Source of the DNA: Solobacterium sp.
Lineage (GTDB): Bacteria; Bacillota_I; Bacilli_A; Erysipelotrichales; Erysipelotrichaceae
Length of the DNA: 44,693 nt
Assembly (NCBI GenBank): GCA_017421125.1
Contig: JAFOMZ010000014.1
Location: 1-44,693 of the forward strand
Reading direction: 5' to 3'
This document shows positions 40,091 to 44,693 of this stretch, one piece after another. The position numbers and the translations under genes were made by a program. Numbering within the stretch: position 1 is the first letter of the stretch; the number at the start of each line of letters is the position of its first letter. The notes under the pieces were generated by a model that saw nothing but the letters and a program-made list of their open reading frames with translations, made no database searches and was not told the DNA's origin.

Positions 40091-41551
<1,461 letters not shown>

Positions 41552-41552
41552 T

Positions 41553-41584
41553 AACGATGGCAGGTGAGATCCTGCCATTGTTTT
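41553..41584 (+). terminator. Terminator between the GH1 gene and the DUF3842 gene
   Basis: AACGATGGCAGG (41553-41564) pairs over 12 positions with CCTGCCATTGTT (41571-41582), then Ts to 41584. The GGAGG of the next gene begins at the very next base. Confidence 0.85.
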
Positions 41585-41594
41585 GGAGGTTTTG

Positions 41595-42011
41595 GTGAAA
41601 ATACTGGTTATTGATGCGCAGGGCGGAGGGATCGGAAGACAGCTGATCACTGCATTGAAGCACCGTTTTCCTGAACATATCGTACTTGCGGTCGGGACGA
41701 ACAGTCTGGCTACTTCGGCTATGCTGAGAGCAGGAGCAGATCAGGCCGCGACAGGAGAGAATTCTGTGGTCGTTGCATGTTCGATGGCTGACCTGATCAT
41801 CGGGCCTGTCGGTATTGTGATCGCTGATGCAATGCTTGGTGAGATCACGCCGAAAATGGCTGCTGCGGTAGGACAGAGTCATGCCCGGAAGATCCTGATC
41901 CCGTTTAAGAATGATTCTCATCTGATCGTCGGAGTCCCTGACTTCAACGTTGGCAGACTGGTAGAAGCGGCTGTGGAAACGGCGGCTGAAATGCTTGGGC
42001 AACCTGCTTGA
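41595..42011 (+). CDS. DUF3842-family protein
   Basis: 138 residues from GTG 41595, chosen because GGAGG lies at 41585-41589. The N-terminus KILVIDAQGGGIGRQLI resembles a nucleotide-binding glycine loop, and SMADLIIGPVGIVIADAMLGEITP follows. I recognise the DUF3842 family, whose members often neighbour larC or related nickel-pincer genes; here larC is next. A role in that pathway or in Ni handling is inference. Its start sits immediately after an intrinsic terminator. Confidence 0.82.
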   Translation: MKILVIDAQGGGIGRQLITALKHRFPEHIVLAVGTNSLATSAMLRAGADQAATGENSVVVACSMADLIIGPVGIVIADAMLGEITPKMAAAVGQSHARKILIPFKNDSHLIVGVPDFNVGRLVEAAVETAAEMLGQPA

Positions 42012-42157
42012 CGGACCGTCATCGTACGAAGAAAATAATGTATATCGGCTGAAGCCGGTTGACGTACAGAAGTACGATTGATTCATAAGTGAATCTGCAT
42101 ATCAGAAGGTATGTAAGTCCGGAATGGATTTTGCATACCTTTTTCAGGAGGGAAATA
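42008..42157 (+). promoter_or_regulatory. Candidate attenuator leader RNA of larC
   Basis: Possible promoter TTGACG (42008-42013), 17 bases, GAAAAT (42031-42036). The leader then holds hairpin 1 (42044-42059, loop TGAA), hairpin 2 (42063-42076, CGTAC/GTACG, loop AGAA), hairpin 3 (42080-42095, GATTCA/TGAATC, loop TAAG), and a terminator (arms 42106-42120 and 42126-42141, T5 to 42144). The larC ribosome site (GGAGG) starts at 42147. TGCATA at 42096-42101 can pair with TATGTA at 42110-42115, an alternative helix that excludes the terminator. No known riboswitch class recognised. Confidence 0.6.
42106..42144 (+). terminator. Intrinsic terminator directly upstream of the larC ribosome site
   Basis: AAGGTATG (42106-42113) pairs with CATACCTT (42134-42141), extended inward by TAAG/TTTG and TCC/GGA helices with one bulge; T5 at 42140-42144. 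Confidence 0.82.
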
Positions 42158-43393
42158 ATGAAAACACTATATCTGGACTGCAGCATGGGAGCTGCAGGTG
42201 ACATGCTGACAGCGGCACTGCTTGAACTTCTTGATGACAGAGACGCGTTTGTCAGAGAACTGAATGAGATCGGGATTCCTGATGTGGAATTCACAGCTGA
42301 ACCGTCCGAAAAATGCGGTATCACCGGAACACATATGTCAGTGAAGGTACATGGTGTTGAGGAAGATGAGCATCTGCATGAACATGACCATGAACACCAC
42401 CATGATCATGAGCATGAGCACAGTCATGGACATGGGCATCATCATTCGCATAATTCCATGCATGGGATCGAGCATATCGTCAACGATCACATGTTCCTTT
42501 CTGAACGTGTCAGAGAAGATGTTCTTTCCGTATATAAACTGATAGCAGAAGCGGAAAGCCAGGTACATGGTATGCCGGTGGATGAGATCCACTTTCATGA
42601 AGTCGGTACGATGGATGCTGTTGCGGATGTAACAGCAGTATGCATGCTGATAGAGAAACTTGCACCGGATCAGATCGTTGCTTCACCTGTTCATGTAGGA
42701 GCCGGTACAGTGAAGTGCGCGCATGGGATCCTGCCTGTTCCCGCACCAGCTACAGCACTGATCCTGAAAGATGTTCCGATCTATGGCGGCGCTATTCAGA
42801 GTGAATTGTGCACTCCGACAGGTGCCGCTCTGCTGAAGCATTTTGTTCAGAAGTATGAAAGCATGCCTGTCATGAAGATCAAAAAGATCGGTTATGGTAT
42901 GGGAAAGAAAGATTTCCCTCAGGCCAACTGTGTCAGAGCGATCCTGGGAGAGAGCAGGGACCAGACAGACCTGGTTCTGGAGTTGTCATGCAATGTTGAT
43001 GATATGACGGCAGAAGAGATCTCGTTTGCAACGGAACAGCTGATGGCCTGCGGAGCAAGGGATGTATATACAATTGGCATTGGTATGAAGAAAAACCGTC
43101 CGGGGACGTTGATCAGAGTAATATGCACTCCTGACCAGAGAGATATGATGGTTGAGAAAATGTTCCTGTATACAACAACCTTAGGTATCAGGCAGACGGA
43201 AACGAAACGGTTCACTCTGCACAGAGGTCTTGATACTGTTGAAACAGAATTCGGCCAGGTCCGGATAAAGAGATCAAGCGGCTACGGAGTGAATAAAGCA
43301 AAACTGGAATATGATGATATTGCGGAAATTGCGAAGGAAAAGGGTCTGGGGATCCGTGAAGTCCGCAATCTGCTGGCAGATAAGATCAAATAA
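42158..43393 (+). CDS. larC: Nickel-pincer cofactor biosynthesis protein LarC (nickel insertion)
   Basis: 411 residues from ATG 42158 with CAGGAGGG upstream. LarC, a CTP-dependent cyclometallase, inserts Ni into the pyridinium dithiocarboxylate nucleotide to finish the cofactor of lactate racemase LarA and relatives. Visible: LYLDCSMGAAGDMLTAALLELL at the start, a His-rich stretch at about 71-100 (16 His in 28 residues) for Ni binding, IHFHEVGTMDAVADV, HVGAGTVKCAHGILPVPAPAT, ELCTPTGAAL, then the C-terminal domain with CNVDDMTAEEISFA and KKNRPGTLIRVI. It is one continuous frame; in Lactobacillus the protein needs a programmed frameshift. larA, larB and larE are not in the window. Confidence 0.96.
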   Translation: MKTLYLDCSMGAAGDMLTAALLELLDDRDAFVRELNEIGIPDVEFTAEPSEKCGITGTHMSVKVHGVEEDEHLHEHDHEHHHDHEHEHSHGHGHHHSHNSMHGIEHIVNDHMFLSERVREDVLSVYKLIAEAESQVHGMPVDEIHFHEVGTMDAVADVTAVCMLIEKLAPDQIVASPVHVGAGTVKCAHGILPVPAPATALILKDVPIYGGAIQSELCTPTGAALLKHFVQKYESMPVMKIKKIGYGMGKKDFPQANCVRAILGESRDQTDLVLELSCNVDDMTAEEISFATEQLMACGARDVYTIGIGMKKNRPGTLIRVICTPDQRDMMVEKMFLYTTTLGIRQTETKRFTLHRGLDTVETEFGQVRIKRSSGYGVNKAKLEYDDIAEIAKEKGLGIREVRNLLADKIK

Positions 43394-43399
43394 TATGGG

Positions 43400-43427
43400 T
43401 GCTGTCCCGGAAAAGGGGCAGCATTTT
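43400..43427 (+). terminator. Terminator of larC
   Basis: TGCTGTCCC (43400-43408) pairs with GGGGCAGCA (43415-43423), loop GGAAAA, then four Ts. Confidence 0.75.
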
Positions 43428-43512
43428 CAAAGCAGACATATCTGATCAGAGAGGCTGCTGGATATGCGCGGCAGATTTGGGATTCCGATGAATCATTCCG
43501 AATAAAAACAGT

Positions 43513-43518
43513 TATAAT
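43513..43518 (+). promoter_or_regulatory. -10 hexamer before the ROK kinase gene
   Basis: TATAAT at 43513-43518, 32 bases before ATG 43550. The -35 is weak. Confidence 0.5.
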
Positions 43519-43549
43519 GAAGACAAGAGAAATAAGGAGTAATACTATC

Positions 43550-44452
43550 ATGAAAAGTTATATCGGCATTGACCTGGGCGGAACGAATGTTCGTGTTGCG
43601 AAGATCACAGAAGACGGAAAGATTCTTGCACAGGTAAAAGGTCCTTCTTACGGACAGGAGGGCCCTGCCAAGGTTATGGCAAATATCAAGGAACTGATCC
43701 GTGAGATCCCTGATTGGAAAGAATGTTCCGGAATGGGTGTTGGTGTGCCCGGACCTGTCAATACAACAGCCGGCTGCATGGTGCTGTCCACCAACCTGCC
43801 GGGATTTACAAACTATCCGATCGCTGATGAACTCTCCAAGGAATTCGGTATGCCTGCATATGTTGATAATGATGCGAATGTTGCAGGCCTGGCAGAAGCT
43901 CTTGTCGGTGCAGGCAAAGGCCTGAAGACAGTCTTCTATGTAACGATCTCAACAGGTATCGGCGGCGTGCTTGTCGTTGACGGAAAAACAGTATCCGGCA
44001 AACATGGCTTTGGCGGAGAAATTGCGAATATTATCATTGACCGCAACAGAGAGAAGATCAATTATCTGAATGTTGGCGCAATTGAGAATGAATGCAGCGG
44101 AACAGCGATCAAGCGCAAGGCTGAGGCTGCTATTCCGGATAAGGATTTCCCGCATACAGGTATGGTATTTGAATATGCTGAGCAGGGAGATGAAAGAGCA
44201 ATAGAGATCGTCAAGGGCATGGAAAAAGACCTCGGTCAGCTGTTCGCGACCATCGCATGCGTCTGTGATCCTGATATCTTCATTCTTGGCGGCGGTATGA
44301 TGAAGTCTGCAGATAAGTTCCTGCCGGGTGTTGTCGAAAACTTCAAGGCAATGTCCCATACTGCGGTACATGATACACCGTTTGTGATCGCAGGACTGGA
44401 TGAGCCCGGAATCATCGGTGCAGCAATGCTGCCGGTCAGCCAGGGTAAATAA
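43550..44452 (+). CDS. ROK-family glucokinase-like sugar kinase
   Basis: 300 residues from ATG 43550 with AAGGAG upstream; an in-frame ATG at 43517 overlaps the -10 and is rejected. Motifs: phosphate loop YIGIDLGGTNVRV (4-16), GVGVPGPV, catalytic Asp in YVDNDANVAGLAEA, TISTGIGGVLV, GFGGEIANI and ILGGGMM. Phosphorylates glucose (or another hexose) with ATP in the cytosol, matching glucose release by the beta-glucosidases. The ROK zinc site CxCGxxGCxE is absent: the region reads LNVGAIENECSG, with only one Cys. Monocistronic with its own terminator. Confidence 0.92.
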   Translation: MKSYIGIDLGGTNVRVAKITEDGKILAQVKGPSYGQEGPAKVMANIKELIREIPDWKECSGMGVGVPGPVNTTAGCMVLSTNLPGFTNYPIADELSKEFGMPAYVDNDANVAGLAEALVGAGKGLKTVFYVTISTGIGGVLVVDGKTVSGKHGFGGEIANIIIDRNREKINYLNVGAIENECSGTAIKRKAEAAIPDKDFPHTGMVFEYAEQGDERAIEIVKGMEKDLGQLFATIACVCDPDIFILGGGMMKSADKFLPGVVENFKAMSHTAVHDTPFVIAGLDEPGIIGAAMLPVSQGK

Positions 44453-44470
44453 GATCATTTAAACATGAAG

Positions 44471-44494
44471 GACGCCGCTGAATGCGGCGTTTTT
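44471..44494 (+). terminator. Terminator of the ROK kinase gene
   Basis: ACGCCGC (44472-44478) pairs with GCGGCGT (44484-44490) around TGAAT; Ts to 44494. Confidence 0.9.
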
Positions 44495-44582
44495 AAGTGC
44501 TGTGGAACAGGCTGTAAGTGTGTTGCTTTCCGCTGTTGCTGTGATGATGTAAAATCCTGTCTTTGACAGTTGAATAAGATAG

Positions 44583-44627
44583 AAAACACGAGAAAGTGCG
44601 ATAAATATGCGACATTTCCCGTGTTTT
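44583..44627. repeat. Long hairpin near the window end
   Basis: AAAACACG (44583-44590) pairs with CGTGTTTT (44620-44627); after one mismatch GAAA/TTTC and further short helices continue the stem. AGTTTT follows. No gene is visible from 44453 to the window end at 44693. The hairpin could be a terminator or the start of an intergenic RNA. Confidence 0.5.
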
Positions 44628-44693
44628 AGTTTTGCGGCGATATTGCGTAAATTATTTCGAATGTTCTTTTGTGTTCCTGATAATGGAACGGAC

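Noticed and set aside
42158-43393. Programmed frameshift in larC
   Set aside because: The whole gene is one frame of normal length, so no frameshift is needed here.

Overview
The window looks like a chromosomal segment of a low-to-mid-GC Gram-positive fermenter. I infer Bacillota, most like Erysipelotrichia or a related gut lineage. The reasons are strong AGGAGG-type ribosome binding sites, intrinsic terminators after almost every transcription unit, PTS-type sugar metabolism, PlsY, phosphotransacetylase and D-lactate dehydrogenase fermentation genes, LarC, and many short operons of household genes. There is no sign of phage, integrase, insertion sequence, CRISPR array, tRNA or rRNA. No stretch of more than 300 bases lacks a gene.

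Layout. 1-2159: end of a hexuronate operon (PfkB sugar kinase, uxaC). 2351-5012: MuiA-like DUF4140/DUF4139 protein with a zinc ribbon, then a lipoprotein. 9131-5060 (minus): PASTA-only membrane protein, FtsX/MacB-type permease and ATPase, ending in a terminator that contains the stop codon. 10704-9277 (minus): GNAT gene broken by an in-frame TGA, low-molecular-weight phosphatase, hypoxanthine/uracil-type DNA glycosylase. 10813-13855: TetR regulator divergent from an S10-like serine peptidase and a tyrosine phosphatase. 15395-13927 (minus): membrane protein and XRE regulator, then a PRTase-like protein. 15672-21031: pyruvate kinase, flavodoxin-fold reductase (minus), CorA, HAD phosphatase, phosphotransacetylase. 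21262-23845: acyl-CoA-synthetase-like enzyme coupled to a CAT/E2-fold protein that lacks the catalytic His. 23892-26626: beta-glucosidase and an HPr::D-lactate dehydrogenase fusion. 26795-30257: aldo/keto reductase, MBL hydrolase, DMT transporter, plsY (minus). 30928-30350 (minus): xpt. 31192-32490: beta-helix lipoprotein. 32635-36003: trkA, a small membrane ORF, a short KdpD-like kinase and a KdpE-like regulator. 36182-39506: M20 peptidase, then nitroreductase and a MATE gene broken by TAG (both minus). 39599-44452: ogt, 6-phospho-beta-glucosidase, DUF3842, larC, ROK glucokinase.

How the genes fit together. Uronates enter through UxaC and the kinase. Beta-glucosides are cleaved by two different GH1 enzymes. 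Glucose is phosphorylated by the ROK kinase. Carbon then flows through pyruvate kinase to acetyl phosphate (Pta) or D-lactate (fusion LDH). LarC makes the nickel-pincer cofactor used by lactate racemase, so the lactate theme recurs.

The most striking item is the single open frame at 25331-26626. It joins a complete HPr domain (phosphorylatable His15 kept, regulatory Ser46 position occupied by Asn) to a complete LdhA-type D-lactate dehydrogenase. A 30-bp dyad lies in its leader. Next in interest are a candidate attenuator RNA directly upstream of larC, and four TTAACA-like repeats spaced 11-21-11 upstream of the trkA/two-component operon. Two genes carry a single in-frame nonsense codon.
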